A stretch of 33,904 nt of DNA, from positions 1 through 33,904 of the forward strand of contig JAKQKY010000093.1 of NCBI GenBank assembly GCA_029560415.1, given 5' to 3'. A program made the translations under genes and the position numbers. Below are positions 1 to 10,915 of the stretch, in pieces. Within the stretch, counting starts at the first letter, position 1, and the number at the start of each line of letters is the position of its first letter. The DNA comes from Bacteroidota bacterium. Its GTDB lineage: Bacteria > Bacteroidota > Bacteroidia > Chitinophagales > Chitinophagaceae. The notes under the pieces are model-generated. The model made no database searches, was not told the origin of the DNA, and saw nothing but the letters and a program-made list of their open reading frames with translations.

Positions 1-51
1 AGCACTGTTGCAAATCATTTACCCAAGGTAGTTGAGGAAGCACGCACATGA
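1..51 (+). CDS. C-terminal tail of an unidentified gene (5' truncated)
   Basis: The first frame is open from base 1 to a TGA at 49-51 and encodes STVANHLPKVVEEART. The other two plus frames hit stops at once. The fragment reads like an amphipathic C-terminal helix of a soluble protein, but it is far too short to assign a family. It points in the same direction as the cupin/SMP-30 gene that starts 84 bases downstream, so the two might be cotranscribed. It could also be a chance open frame. Confidence 0.3.
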   Translation, partial: STVANHLPKVVEEART

Positions 52-135
52 AAATTTAAAAACTTAACGCTGATATATTTTTTGTTAGAACATTTTTAAA
101 ATGGTGGGCTTGCTCACCTCAAACATTATATACAC

Positions 136-2073
136 ATGAAACCGATTTTCAAAAATAATAATGCCATTCTTTTGTTGTTGGCCCTTGTAGTTATTTGTTT
201 TGCAGATTGTAAGTCTGCCAATCCTCCTGCATGGCAGCAAACAAACAATGCGCTTATAAAGCAACATAATTTAACTGTCAGGGAAATTTCAGGGTTGCCG
301 GAAACAACGATTCAATCGAATCTGGAAGAAGGAAAGGTTAAAAATATCGATAGCCTTGCAAGTGTTTCTATACATCCCGGGGTTAATGCAAAATTATTCT
401 GGGGTAGTGGGAATATGGTATCTGTGCTACAACTTGAACCCAATGCCAATATTCCGGAGGAAGTATTGACCGGGGACAGGTTTGTATTTGTATTGGAAGG
501 CTCCATTGATCAATTGATTGATGGCTCAATGACAAACATGATTTCCATAAAAAGAGAAAATCCGGATGGCACTAAAAGTGGAACACCAAGAACTGATTTT
601 GTATACCTGGAAAAAGGAACAAGGAATGCACTAAAAGCAGGAGCAGGAGGTGCAAAATTACTTGAAGTGTGTAGCCCTTTACGTATTGATTATTTAGAAA
701 AGGCTGGAATCAAAAATCTTCCTGCACAGGCAGAAGATATTGTATCCACCCAAATGCCAAGTATAACGGCAAATAAAGTTTACGATTTGTTTGAAATACA
801 ACTTACCCCATTAGCAACAGGCGCGCATTCCAGATTAGTTTCCGGAAAAAATATCCAACTTAGCTTTATTTCAATGGATCCGGGTTCAGTTTTTCCACAC
901 CATATTCACCCTGAAGAACAGGTGATGCTTGTGTTGCGGGGTGAATGCAGTGAAATAATATTGGATGGAGAGCAAAGAATGAGAGAAAATGATGCAGTAC
1001 GGCTTCCGGCCAACATGGTTCATGGTGCAAAAATTGGTGATCTTGGCTGCGATGCATTGGATATTTTCTGGCCGGCAAGACCCGATTATTTGGAAAAACA
1101 AAAAGCTTCCCTTGCAGCCTTCCGTGCCATTATACCTGCTGATGCTAAAGTTGAATTACTGGTGGATGGGAAAAAAACGAAACCTGAACTTAATTTTAGT
1201 GAAGGACCGAAATGGATGAATGGAAAAATTTATTTCTCCAATATGTATTTTGATCAGGGATGGAATGCAAGCCCACAAAAAAGTTCAACGGTAGAGTTGG
1301 CACCTGATGGCAGTTACAGAAATATTTCGCAGGGGAAAATGCAAACGAACGGATTGTACCCCTATAAAAACGGAAATATGCTCGTGTGTGATATGATGGG
1401 GCACAGGGTGGTGGAAATGACCCCACAAGGGGAAGTGGTAAACGTAATTGCTGATAAATACAATGGAAAACCAATTGACGGTCCAAATGATGTAATTACC
1501 GATGTTAAAGGTGGAATATATTTTACGGATCCCCAATTTACCATAGAACCCATCAAATTTCAACCCGGACGTGCAGTATATTATGTTTCACCTGGAGGAG
1601 AAATTACAAGGATTACCGAACCGAATGAATTTGCGATGCCCAATGGCATTGTTTTATCACCTGATGGCAAAACGCTTTATATCAACAATTGCTATGATGA
1701 TGAAAGTTGGTACCCAGTAAACAGCGATAAAGAGAATTATATTTGGGCCTATGATGTAAAAGAAGACGGAACCATTACCAATGGACGGAAGTTTGCAAAG
1801 CTATTTTTGACAAGCAATGTATTGGCCAGAAAAGGGAAATCGTCAAGCGCTGATGGAATGGCTATTGATAAAAAGGGCAACTTATATGTGGCAACGTATT
1901 ACGGCGTTCAGATTTTTAATGACAAAGGCACTTATATAGGTATGATCAATTTGCCTTCCTTCCCGGTAAGTCTTTGCTTTGGAGATGATGATATGAAAAG
2001 TTTATATATAGTCAGCTACAGCAAAGTATTTAAAATCCGAACCAATATGGAAGGGTATGTAAACTATCTATAA
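136..2073 (+). CDS. Secreted double-cupin / SMP-30 (gluconolactonase-like) fusion protein
   Basis: The 645-residue protein starts with a hydrophobic export signal (residues about 10-23) ending in Cys25. This may be a lipoprotein, although Asp at -1 makes a poor lipobox. Residues about 60-320 form two cupin barrels. The first lacks metal ligands. The second has His256, His258, Gln262 and His296, so it probably binds metal. Residues about 335-645 are an SMP-30/gluconolactonase propeller with the usual ligand set: Glu356 in FSEGP, Asn451 in PND, Asn503 in PNG and Asp573 in ADG. SMP-30 enzymes hydrolyse sugar lactones, so a periplasmic or surface lactonase is likely; the role of the cupin part is unknown. 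ATG at 136 precedes the signal directly. The gene converges on the long minus-strand cluster, which encodes a second SMP-30 protein, so both may serve the same aldonolactone step. The domain call is firm and the substrate is not known. Confidence 0.88.
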   Translation: MKPIFKNNNAILLLLALVVICFADCKSANPPAWQQTNNALIKQHNLTVREISGLPETTIQSNLEEGKVKNIDSLASVSIHPGVNAKLFWGSGNMVSVLQLEPNANIPEEVLTGDRFVFVLEGSIDQLIDGSMTNMISIKRENPDGTKSGTPRTDFVYLEKGTRNALKAGAGGAKLLEVCSPLRIDYLEKAGIKNLPAQAEDIVSTQMPSITANKVYDLFEIQLTPLATGAHSRLVSGKNIQLSFISMDPGSVFPHHIHPEEQVMLVLRGECSEIILDGEQRMRENDAVRLPANMVHGAKIGDLGCDALDIFWPARPDYLEKQKASLAAFRAIIPADAKVELLVDGKKTKPELNFSEGPKWMNGKIYFSNMYFDQGWNASPQKSSTVELAPDGSYRNISQGKMQTNGLYPYKNGNMLVCDMMGHRVVEMTPQGEVVNVIADKYNGKPIDGPNDVITDVKGGIYFTDPQFTIEPIKFQPGRAVYYVSPGGEITRITEPNEFAMPNGIVLSPDGKTLYINNCYDDESWYPVNSDKENYIWAYDVKEDGTITNGRKFAKLFLTSNVLARKGKSSSADGMAIDKKGNLYVATYYGVQIFNDKGTYIGMINLPSFPVSLCFGDDDMKSLYIVSYSKVFKIRTNMEGYVNYL

Positions 2074-2117
2074 GCAATAAATTATACAGATAAAATAATA
2101 CCAGTATTACGAAAAGT

Positions 2118-2166
2118 AAAAATAAGAATCGGCCGGAAAAAATATCCCAACCCGGTTCTTATTTTT
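2118..2166. terminator. Bidirectional terminator hairpin between convergent genes
   Basis: An 11-bp perfect stem (AAAAATAAGAA at 2118-2128 with its complement at 2156-2166) extends inward by four more pairs, including one G-T wobble, around a 19-base loop. A-rich and T-rich flanks give a U-tract in both directions. It lies between the stop codons of the cupin/SMP-30 gene and the SMP-30 gene, as expected for a shared Rho-independent terminator. Confidence 0.8.
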
Positions 2167-2214
2167 AATGGAATGTAAGTAACCAGGATATAGTACCCAA
2201 TCAAAGCTAAGGTG

Positions 2215-3210
2215 TTAGCGCATTTTTACCCTAAGCAGGTATTGATTGGCAGTTATATAAAGTGTTTTGCCATCTGGGGTTAATGCGCAGTTGGAAGCGG
2301 AAACACCATTAAGCAAAATTTTGCCAATTAACCTGGCTTCCTTGGTAAAAATCCAGATTCCTCCGGGTCCGGCGGCATAAACATTCCCATTCATATCAAT
2401 CTTAAAACCATCGCAAAGCCCCGGAGCTTTTTCATTGCTTGCATCAAAAAAGACCGAACCATTTGTCAAGGTTCCGTTAGCTGAAACATCATACTTATAC
2501 CAGAATTTTTTCCTGTTATCTGAATTGGCCACCAATAAGGTTTTGCCATCGGGCATCATGGCAATTCCGTTGGGCGATTCAATAGAATCAACCAACAAGG
2601 TTACCTTGCCTGCCTTATCCATTTTATATACGCCCTGGTAGGTAATTTCCTTTTTAGGATCACGGCCACCTCTTTCAAAGCCATAGGCTGGATCCGTAAA
2701 ATAGATATCCCCATTTTTTGCTAAAAACAAATCATTAGGACTGTTGAGTTTCTTACCATCATAGAGGCCTGCAACGGTAACATATTTTGTTACAGGTGCA
2801 TTAAGGGGTGCGTCCATCATGGCCACTCTTCTGTCACCATGCTGGCAAATCAATAATTTCCCATCCCGGGAAAGAATGAGCCCGTTAGGCCCCATAAACC
2901 CTCCCCTTTTTGCCGTATCTGTATAACCACCCGGTTTCAGATACACTTCTTTTCCCTTTGCTTCAGTCCATTTATAAACCGTATTTCCAGGCACATCCGA
3001 CACTAAAAGCATTTTTTCTTTCTCAACCCACAAAGGCCCTTCGGTAAACTGAAAGCCATCAGCAATTATTTCAACTTTTGCATCTTTATTTATAAGTTTT
3101 GAAAGCTCCTTTGAAATATATTCAATCGTTCCTGTTCCCGCTTTATTTTCCTGGGCAAATCCGCAAAAATTAGTTGAAAGTAATACCAGAGATAATGAAA
3201 TCTTCTTCAT
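2215..3210 (-). CDS. Secreted SMP-30/gluconolactonase/LRE family lactonase
   Basis: The protein has 331 residues, the usual length for a secreted SMP-30 lactonase, with a Sec signal peptide (residues 1-20, ending CGFAQ). The six-bladed propeller motifs are all present: Glu57 in FTEGP, Asn159 in SPND, Asn214 in SPNG and Asp267 in CDGF. These match the metal- and substrate-binding Glu/Asn/Asn/Asp set of the family. The expected reaction is hydrolysis of an aldono-lactone to the free aldonate. The export signal places it in the periplasm, beside the quinoprotein dehydrogenase encoded upstream in the same direction, which would make the lactone. It is the last gene of the minus-strand cluster, 67 bases after the beta-helix gene. 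A D-xylonolactone or L-arabinonolactone substrate is inferred from context only. Confidence 0.9.
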   Translation of the reverse strand: MKKISLSLVLLSTNFCGFAQENKAGTGTIEYISKELSKLINKDAKVEIIADGFQFTEGPLWVEKEKMLLVSDVPGNTVYKWTEAKGKEVYLKPGGYTDTAKRGGFMGPNGLILSRDGKLLICQHGDRRVAMMDAPLNAPVTKYVTVAGLYDGKKLNSPNDLFLAKNGDIYFTDPAYGFERGGRDPKKEITYQGVYKMDKAGKVTLLVDSIESPNGIAMMPDGKTLLVANSDNRKKFWYKYDVSANGTLTNGSVFFDASNEKAPGLCDGFKIDMNGNVYAAGPGGIWIFTKEARLIGKILLNGVSASNCALTPDGKTLYITANQYLLRVKMR

Positions 3211-3277
3211 AATAGTTCGTTGAAATAATTAAAAAATCGTGTACAATCCATGAATTCAATTTGTTTTTGTAAACCGT

Positions 3278-4954
3278 TTAATCCAAAGTATTGGCTTGCT
3301 TTGCTATATTCTTTATAGCATCTGCACCAAGCCGTTCTTTTAATTGTGTAAGGTAAAGACTTCGCGGGGTTACATGCCTATCCATGGATTCTACATGGCC
3401 ATTAGGTTTTGACAGGTCCTGCAAACCCGCATTAAATATAACGGCATTGATGCCTAAATGTCCGAAAGAGTAGTTTTGTGCCGTAGGTGGCTTCTGCACC
3501 AAAAAATCGCCTTCACAATTCCAAAAAACAATATTGGCACCTGCCCATCCAATTATATAATCCCAATACCTTGCTGTTAACGGAGCTTTTACATTATCAT
3601 ACAACACACCATTTGACCACCTGTTGTGCGGCTCACTTGTTGAATACGGATTAACTGCCTTGCAATCGAAAAATACATTTCCACTGGCATCGGGCCCCTG
3701 CAAAACAAAGGAATGCCTCCCTTTTTGTGAAACACATCTTTGCACCAAACAAAACTGACCATTCACCTGATAAGTAAAACGCCTTGCACCCATGCGCATG
3801 GAAACAGGTTCCCATGATTCACAATCCTGTACAGTAATCCATTTAGAACCAGAGTTTACCTGTATTATGCTGCTACCAAAATGAACCGCACTCATATTAC
3901 GTACCCATACATTATTTGCATTGGAAATATTGATAAAATTGAAATAATGATTTTCATCTGAATAATACTCATCACCCTGATACTGAAACCTGGCATCTAA
4001 TTTATCACGATCCATATTACCGTAGGTTCTGCTTCGAACAGACGGATCATATTCCGAAATACCCCTTACATTTTCTATACCTACCTGCATAATTCTTTCA
4101 TCTAGGTACTTTACCATTTCTCCCCCGCCCCACTTCGCTTCAATAGCCGTATAAATGGGTGCATCTACAGTTATTACATTTCCTCTAATTTCAGTAATTA
4201 TCCTGTCAAACTGAATATTGAATGGCTGCCACCTGTTTCGGCCAGCCATTGCACTGTCAAGTCCGATTTCTCTTATCCAATCCATATTTCCTATTCGCCT
4301 CACCAACACTTTGTCACCAACCTTAAAACCTTTAGATATTACCACCGTAAAGCTTTTAGCGCCAACCGGAACATATTTATCGGTAATGAGTTGTTTGGTT
4401 TCTTCCAGTGGTTTGATTGCTGAATCGCCCGTGATATTTATGAGTGCAGGTCTCCTGCCGCGAACCGGTGGTTGCCCAGTTTCGGTCTTTATGGTTTTAC
4501 CGAAAAGAATAGTTCCGATATCGCTCATTCCTTCTCCCCGAATCACCACACCCGACGCTTTAATTGTAACAGGTTTCTCCAATTCGTACCTGCCCATTTT
4601 CAATAAAATTGTACCCCTGAAGCCATTGGGATCAAGCGGCAATGCAGATACCCGATCAATAGCGGCCTGCAAATGGTCAGCATTATTACCGGGCAATGGC
4701 CAAATGGTTTCTTTAACGGCTATATGCGGAATAGATACACCCCCACCCTTATAACCGGCATTTGAAAAGTCAGGGATTCTATTGCCAAGACTGTCAGCTA
4801 TATATACCAATTTACCATCTAAACCAGGATATACCAAGGAGGTAGTTGGTGGAATATCCTGTGCTATACTTTCTGCAAAGAATAAAATACTTAACAAAAA
4901 GCCAGGAGTAAAAAGCTCTATTCGCATAGGGATTCTTATATGTTGAATTACCAT
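3278..4954 (-). CDS. Secreted right-handed beta-helix protein (pectate-lyase-like fold), function unknown
   Basis: The 558-residue protein carries an N-terminal signal (hydrophobic stretch ending AESIAQ). Residues about 70-170 look like the opening of a pectate-lyase-type parallel beta-helix: NNADHLQAAIDRVSALP, then GTILLKMGRYEL and GVVIRGEGM. Repeated short strands continue to about residue 500. This fold is used by polysaccharide lyases, GH28 hydrolases and epimerases, but I see no catalytic signature that fixes the activity. Its ATG shares one base with the stop of the cupin gene (TAATG), so translation is probably coupled. A second ATG at 4927 would give a more compact signal peptide and may be the real start. 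Cotranscription with the quinoprotein and cupin genes suggests it acts on an acidic or oxidised sugar outside the cytoplasm, which is inference. Confidence 0.75.
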   Translation of the reverse strand: MVIQHIRIPMRIELFTPGFLLSILFFAESIAQDIPPTTSLVYPGLDGKLVYIADSLGNRIPDFSNAGYKGGGVSIPHIAVKETIWPLPGNNADHLQAAIDRVSALPLDPNGFRGTILLKMGRYELEKPVTIKASGVVIRGEGMSDIGTILFGKTIKTETGQPPVRGRRPALINITGDSAIKPLEETKQLITDKYVPVGAKSFTVVISKGFKVGDKVLVRRIGNMDWIREIGLDSAMAGRNRWQPFNIQFDRIITEIRGNVITVDAPIYTAIEAKWGGGEMVKYLDERIMQVGIENVRGISEYDPSVRSRTYGNMDRDKLDARFQYQGDEYYSDENHYFNFINISNANNVWVRNMSAVHFGSSIIQVNSGSKWITVQDCESWEPVSMRMGARRFTYQVNGQFCLVQRCVSQKGRHSFVLQGPDASGNVFFDCKAVNPYSTSEPHNRWSNGVLYDNVKAPLTARYWDYIIGWAGANIVFWNCEGDFLVQKPPTAQNYSFGHLGINAVIFNAGLQDLSKPNGHVESMDRHVTPRSLYLTQLKERLGADAIKNIAKQANTLD

Positions 4955-6168
4955 TATTCCTGATCATCATCGCCCATTACATCATAACCACGCCACTTAT
5001 ACGCTGTTGCCAGGCTTGAAGCACTTGCCCATGCTATCTGATGTTGTTTACTGGCTACCCATTTTCTCCTGTTCTCTTCGTTATCAAAAGAAATCTGTAT
5101 CTGATAGTTATGGGTGGTTGCTTCTGCCTGAATGGTTTTAGCCAAATCTTCAGGAAACAGACGTAACAGTTTAGAACCTACATATCCTTGCTGAACAGTC
5201 ATGGCAGGTACATAAACTGAATAATACATTTTTTCAAAAGCAACCGCATTTTCCTTTGGAACAATGAAGTCCATTTGTAATGCAATGGCTTTGGGTTTTA
5301 CCAGGGGCTTGGAAATAGCCAATGTTTTTTGTTTGGAAGGAACAATACCAATCACCAACAATTCAAGATCATCCTTTCCTTCATTCGTCATTATTATTTT
5401 TTCACCAAGTCCGCCGTAGAAACATTCATTGGCTTTTATACTTGCTTGTTCATTGTTAATACCAATGGTAGCTGATCCTTTAATTACATAATACACTTCT
5501 TCATACCCTTCAAGAATATGTGGAACGGATGAACTGCCAGCAGGAATAACAACATGGTCAACATGATGCCAATCTGTTCTGAAAACATCAGGACCAAGCA
5601 TACGGCGGTACATTACACCACTTCCCGGATAGCTTGCATTGTTTGTCTTGAGCGTATTCTTCTCCATCCGGCCCGATACAAAAACAGGTACAGGATCAAT
5701 AGCAGCACCAACACGCGCATCACCAAGATCAAAATTATCAGCCTTGCCTTTGTTCAGGCTTACGGCAAAGTTTAACCAGTGCAATGAATCATTAGATGCA
5801 TTATAGATGGCATGGGCATCTCCCATTTTGCAGGGAACAATAGCCGGTGCTTTTATTTTTGAAGTACGTCCATTAATTGTAAATTCAGCTTCACCATTCA
5901 GAATAACATACATCTCTTCAATGTTGTGATGAAAGTGATGGCCAATACCGGATTTAGGATGAATTACCCCCGAATGCAGGTACAGAAAATTGGTGGATAA
6001 TTCATTTCGCCCGATTAACTGTGTAAATTCCATGTTGCCTGCACCGGCATGAACGGCGGCTAATTTCCTGTATTTTACAGGGTCATTGTAAACAATGCGC
6101 TCTTTTAAAGACTGAGCTGAAGTAGCCAAGGCCAACATCAATAGAAATACAGGTAAGCATCCTTTCAT
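4954..6168 (-). CDS. Secreted double-cupin protein with C-terminal ABM-like domain
   Basis: From ATG at 6168 the protein has 404 residues and a clean signal peptide (MKGCLPVFLLMLALATSAQS). An in-frame GTG at 6213 would only add a polar leader and overlaps the upstream stop, so I prefer 6168. Cupin 1 (about residues 55-140) has a full metal site: His78, His80, Glu85 and His119. Cupin 2 (about 195-275) keeps His217 and Glu224 but has Leu at the second His position and no distal His, so it is probably structural. Residues about 295-395 resemble a dimeric alpha/beta-barrel domain of the ABM (antibiotic biosynthesis monooxygenase) type. Cupin metalloenzymes include sugar isomerases, epimerases and dioxygenases, and no exact activity can be assigned. 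It lies between the quinoprotein and beta-helix genes with essentially no spacing, suggesting a joint periplasmic role. Confidence 0.82.
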   Translation of the reverse strand: MKGCLPVFLLMLALATSAQSLKERIVYNDPVKYRKLAAVHAGAGNMEFTQLIGRNELSTNFLYLHSGVIHPKSGIGHHFHHNIEEMYVILNGEAEFTINGRTSKIKAPAIVPCKMGDAHAIYNASNDSLHWLNFAVSLNKGKADNFDLGDARVGAAIDPVPVFVSGRMEKNTLKTNNASYPGSGVMYRRMLGPDVFRTDWHHVDHVVIPAGSSSVPHILEGYEEVYYVIKGSATIGINNEQASIKANECFYGGLGEKIIMTNEGKDDLELLVIGIVPSKQKTLAISKPLVKPKAIALQMDFIVPKENAVAFEKMYYSVYVPAMTVQQGYVGSKLLRLFPEDLAKTIQAEATTHNYQIQISFDNEENRRKWVASKQHQIAWASASSLATAYKWRGYDVMGDDDQE

Positions 6169-6209
6169 AGATAATTGAGAATTAAATTTAGCTATCATAA
6201 AATTACCCT

Positions 6210-8459
6210 TCACTTAATTACAGCAGGAATTGCAAAAACAATGTACCCCTTTGGAAGTGCTCCAGGTTTTGCAGAATGGTTATAGCTATCTGCTGTAAAA
6301 TTTCCACAGGCATTTATTACCAGGTATTGCCTCCCATTGTTCGTGTACATGCAGGGCTGTCCCTGAACTTCATTGCTTAAGGTGGTTTCCCATAAGATAT
6401 TTCCATTATCAGCATCAAATGCATACACTTTTCCACCCTTCGCTGTGGCAAAAACCACTCCGGTTGAAGTAACAATCATACCCTTTCTCAATACACCTCC
6501 GGGTGCACCTTTGGTTTTATCCCCTTTTACAAAGGCAGAGTCTTCACCAATGGGCCGTTTCCATTTAATGGTCCCGTTATTTAAATCAAATGCCAGGATA
6601 GACGACCAGGGTGGCGAACCTAATCCCATCCACTCTGTACCATAGTCAGTAGTATACCGGTTCTCAGGACGTGCTATGCCTTCAGGATAATCCGTCATGG
6701 GGGTGCCCCTGTTGGCATCAGGTTTAATTTTAGCGCCTCCTGAATCCACTATGGGACCTGTAGCCTTTTTTACTGGTCCGCCCCTTCTGCCACTCATATT
6801 AAAACTACGTGGAATACCACCCATATACCGGAACAATGAACTTAATGTTTCTTCACCAACATGTGTAATCCCAGGCATACGGCCACGACCGTTCTGTACA
6901 ATACTTTTAAATTCATCGTAGAAAATGCGCTGCCCGATATTTACCAGTGAAGGCCCTGTGGAACCCTGTAAATTATCACCATGACATGCCGAACAATTTG
7001 AAAAGTAATAACCTTTCACTTTCTTCAGATCGCTTTCGGAAAGCGTAATTTTTGGAGGTTCTACCTTACTTAACCTGTAATTGGAAGCATATTCCTGCGT
7101 AAGTATGTACATAATCCCATTGTCCGGATCAGATGCAGTGTTGCCATAATTTGCGCCTGCCAATGCTCCGGGCATCATAATGGTTTCATATTTGTCAGAA
7201 GGAGGAATATAAAGCCCCGACTTTGCAGAATCCAATCTTTTTAACCATGCATTTCTAAGGCTGTCAGGAAAATACGGATTCAACGTTTCTTTGGTAACTT
7301 CATGAACGGTAAAACTTGGAAGTGAAGAGATAGGTTGTGTAGGCCAGGCCTGCTCACCGGGCATATTACTTGCAGGAAATGGCTTCTCTTCAACAGGGTA
7401 TAATGATTCACCTGTTTTTCGATCAAATACAAAAACATAACCACTCTTGGTAGCAACGGCAACTGCATCAATATTTTTTCCGTTCCTATTTATGGTCAAT
7501 AGTTGCGGGGCGGCAGAAAGATCATAATCCCAAAGATCATGATGGACGGTTTGATAATGCCAGATACGCTTTCCGGTGCGTGCATCGAGCGCTACCAATG
7601 AATTTCCAAACAAGTTAGTGCCTATTCTATCGGCTCCATAAAAATCAAAGGTTGGAGAACCCAATGGCAAAAACACAACACCATTTTTTTTATCCACAGT
7701 CATTTCACTCCAAACATTTACACCACCTGCATATTTATAAGCATCTTTAGGCCAGGTTTCATAACCAAATTCACCCGGATGAGGAATGGTATGAAATGTC
7801 CATTCAAGCTTTCCGGAAATAATGTTGTAGGCTCTTATATGACCGGGCGGAGAAAAATAACCTTCACCGGGAGCAGAACCCAATATAACCAAATCATCAT
7901 AAATAACTCCCGGCATCATTGCCTGCATTCTTCTGATGGTAGTTGGGTCTCTATCAAGTCCAACCCGCAAATCAACATAGCCACTATCACCAAAACTCCT
8001 GATAGACTTTCCGGTAACAGCATCAATTACCTGAAGTGAATTATTCAGGGTAAATACAAGGCGCTTATCATTTCCATCCTTGCTTTCCCAATAATTGATA
8101 CCCCTTCTTGAAACACCCTGAAGATTTGAATGGATCCATATTTCCTTTCCGCTAACAATACTCAAAGCTACCAGTGAGAAATTTTTTCCATAAACATACA
8201 TAACAGTATCCACAACAATGGGTTGAAACATATATGGAATATTATCCTCGGTTAAATAGGTCCATTCAACCTGCATCCGGCTAACATTCTGTTTGGTTAT
8301 CTCCTTACCGTCAAAAAATTTTGACTGATCCGGACCTCCGCCATATAGCATCCAGGTAGTATGATTATATGATGAGTCTGAATTACAACTTACACCTGCA
8401 ATCATGCCCATAAATACGGAAATTGCATAAACATATATACATCGGTTATTCTTAAACAT
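6210..8459 (-). CDS. PQQ-dependent dehydrogenase with inserted cytochrome c domain (quinohemoprotein, lipoprotein)
   Basis: From ATG at 8459 the protein has 749 residues and starts with a lipoprotein-type signal ending at Cys25 (IAGVSC). The frame stays open upstream to 8552, but that part overlaps hairpin-forming leader DNA and would bury the signal. The PQQ beta-propeller fold is shown by LVALDARTGKRIW and by the family signature around His307, Asp308, Trp310, Asp311 and Asp313. At about residues 474-549 a cytochrome c domain interrupts the propeller: CSACH (Cys489, Cys492, His493) with Met528 as the likely axial ligand. The last blades follow (KVYAFDADNGNILW). Such enzymes oxidise aldoses or alcohols outside the cytoplasm and pass electrons to the respiratory chain. 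Here it could convert a pentose to its lactone for the SMP-30 enzymes. The exact sugar is unknown, and no PQQ synthesis genes are in the window. Confidence 0.9.
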   Translation of the reverse strand: MFKNNRCIYVYAISVFMGMIAGVSCNSDSSYNHTTWMLYGGGPDQSKFFDGKEITKQNVSRMQVEWTYLTEDNIPYMFQPIVVDTVMYVYGKNFSLVALSIVSGKEIWIHSNLQGVSRRGINYWESKDGNDKRLVFTLNNSLQVIDAVTGKSIRSFGDSGYVDLRVGLDRDPTTIRRMQAMMPGVIYDDLVILGSAPGEGYFSPPGHIRAYNIISGKLEWTFHTIPHPGEFGYETWPKDAYKYAGGVNVWSEMTVDKKNGVVFLPLGSPTFDFYGADRIGTNLFGNSLVALDARTGKRIWHYQTVHHDLWDYDLSAAPQLLTINRNGKNIDAVAVATKSGYVFVFDRKTGESLYPVEEKPFPASNMPGEQAWPTQPISSLPSFTVHEVTKETLNPYFPDSLRNAWLKRLDSAKSGLYIPPSDKYETIMMPGALAGANYGNTASDPDNGIMYILTQEYASNYRLSKVEPPKITLSESDLKKVKGYYFSNCSACHGDNLQGSTGPSLVNIGQRIFYDEFKSIVQNGRGRMPGITHVGEETLSSLFRYMGGIPRSFNMSGRRGGPVKKATGPIVDSGGAKIKPDANRGTPMTDYPEGIARPENRYTTDYGTEWMGLGSPPWSSILAFDLNNGTIKWKRPIGEDSAFVKGDKTKGAPGGVLRKGMIVTSTGVVFATAKGGKVYAFDADNGNILWETTLSNEVQGQPCMYTNNGRQYLVINACGNFTADSYNHSAKPGALPKGYIVFAIPAVIK

Positions 8460-8521
8460 CCTAAGGCAATTTATCAGAATAATTTTCTTTACTAACAAAA
8501 AAAAGTCCATAATAATTCTCA

Positions 8522-8575
8522 AAGCTGGTATGATAAATCTTCCATCATACAAAGAAAATTAAAGTTAACCAGCTT
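8522..8575. other. Nested inverted repeat in the leader of the quinoprotein gene
   Basis: An outer 8-bp arm AAGCTGGT (8522-8529) is complementary to ACCAGCTT (8568-8575). Inside it GTATGAT (8528-8534) pairs with ATCATAC (8544-8550). The two stems share two bases, so they form a branched structure or compete. The element lies upstream of the preferred quinoprotein ATG and downstream of the esterase start in transcription order... that is, between the quinoprotein and the next esterase gene, whose stop is at 8609. It may be an intercistronic mRNA structure or a processing site. Confidence 0.35.
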
Positions 8576-8608
8576 ACTTAGAATTCACACCCAGGCAAAT
8601 GCTAACTA

Positions 8609-10908
<2,300 letters not shown>

Positions 10909-10915
10909 TGTTCCC

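Noticed and set aside
102..118. Short inverted repeat before the cupin/SMP-30 gene
   Set aside because: The arms GGTGGGC and GCTCACC have only a 2-base spacer and one wobble, so a stable hairpin of that form is doubtful. No promoter elements surround it.
4218..4754. Open frame of 178 codons on the plus strand
   Set aside because: It is antisense to the beta-helix gene, is rich in Ser, Pro and Leu, and shows no domain or start context. It is a shadow frame.
6169..6213. GTG start at 6213 for the cupin protein, overlapping the quinoprotein stop
   Set aside because: It adds 15 residues before an otherwise ideal signal peptide starting at ATG 6168. Overlap coupling is possible, but the signal peptide argues for 6168.
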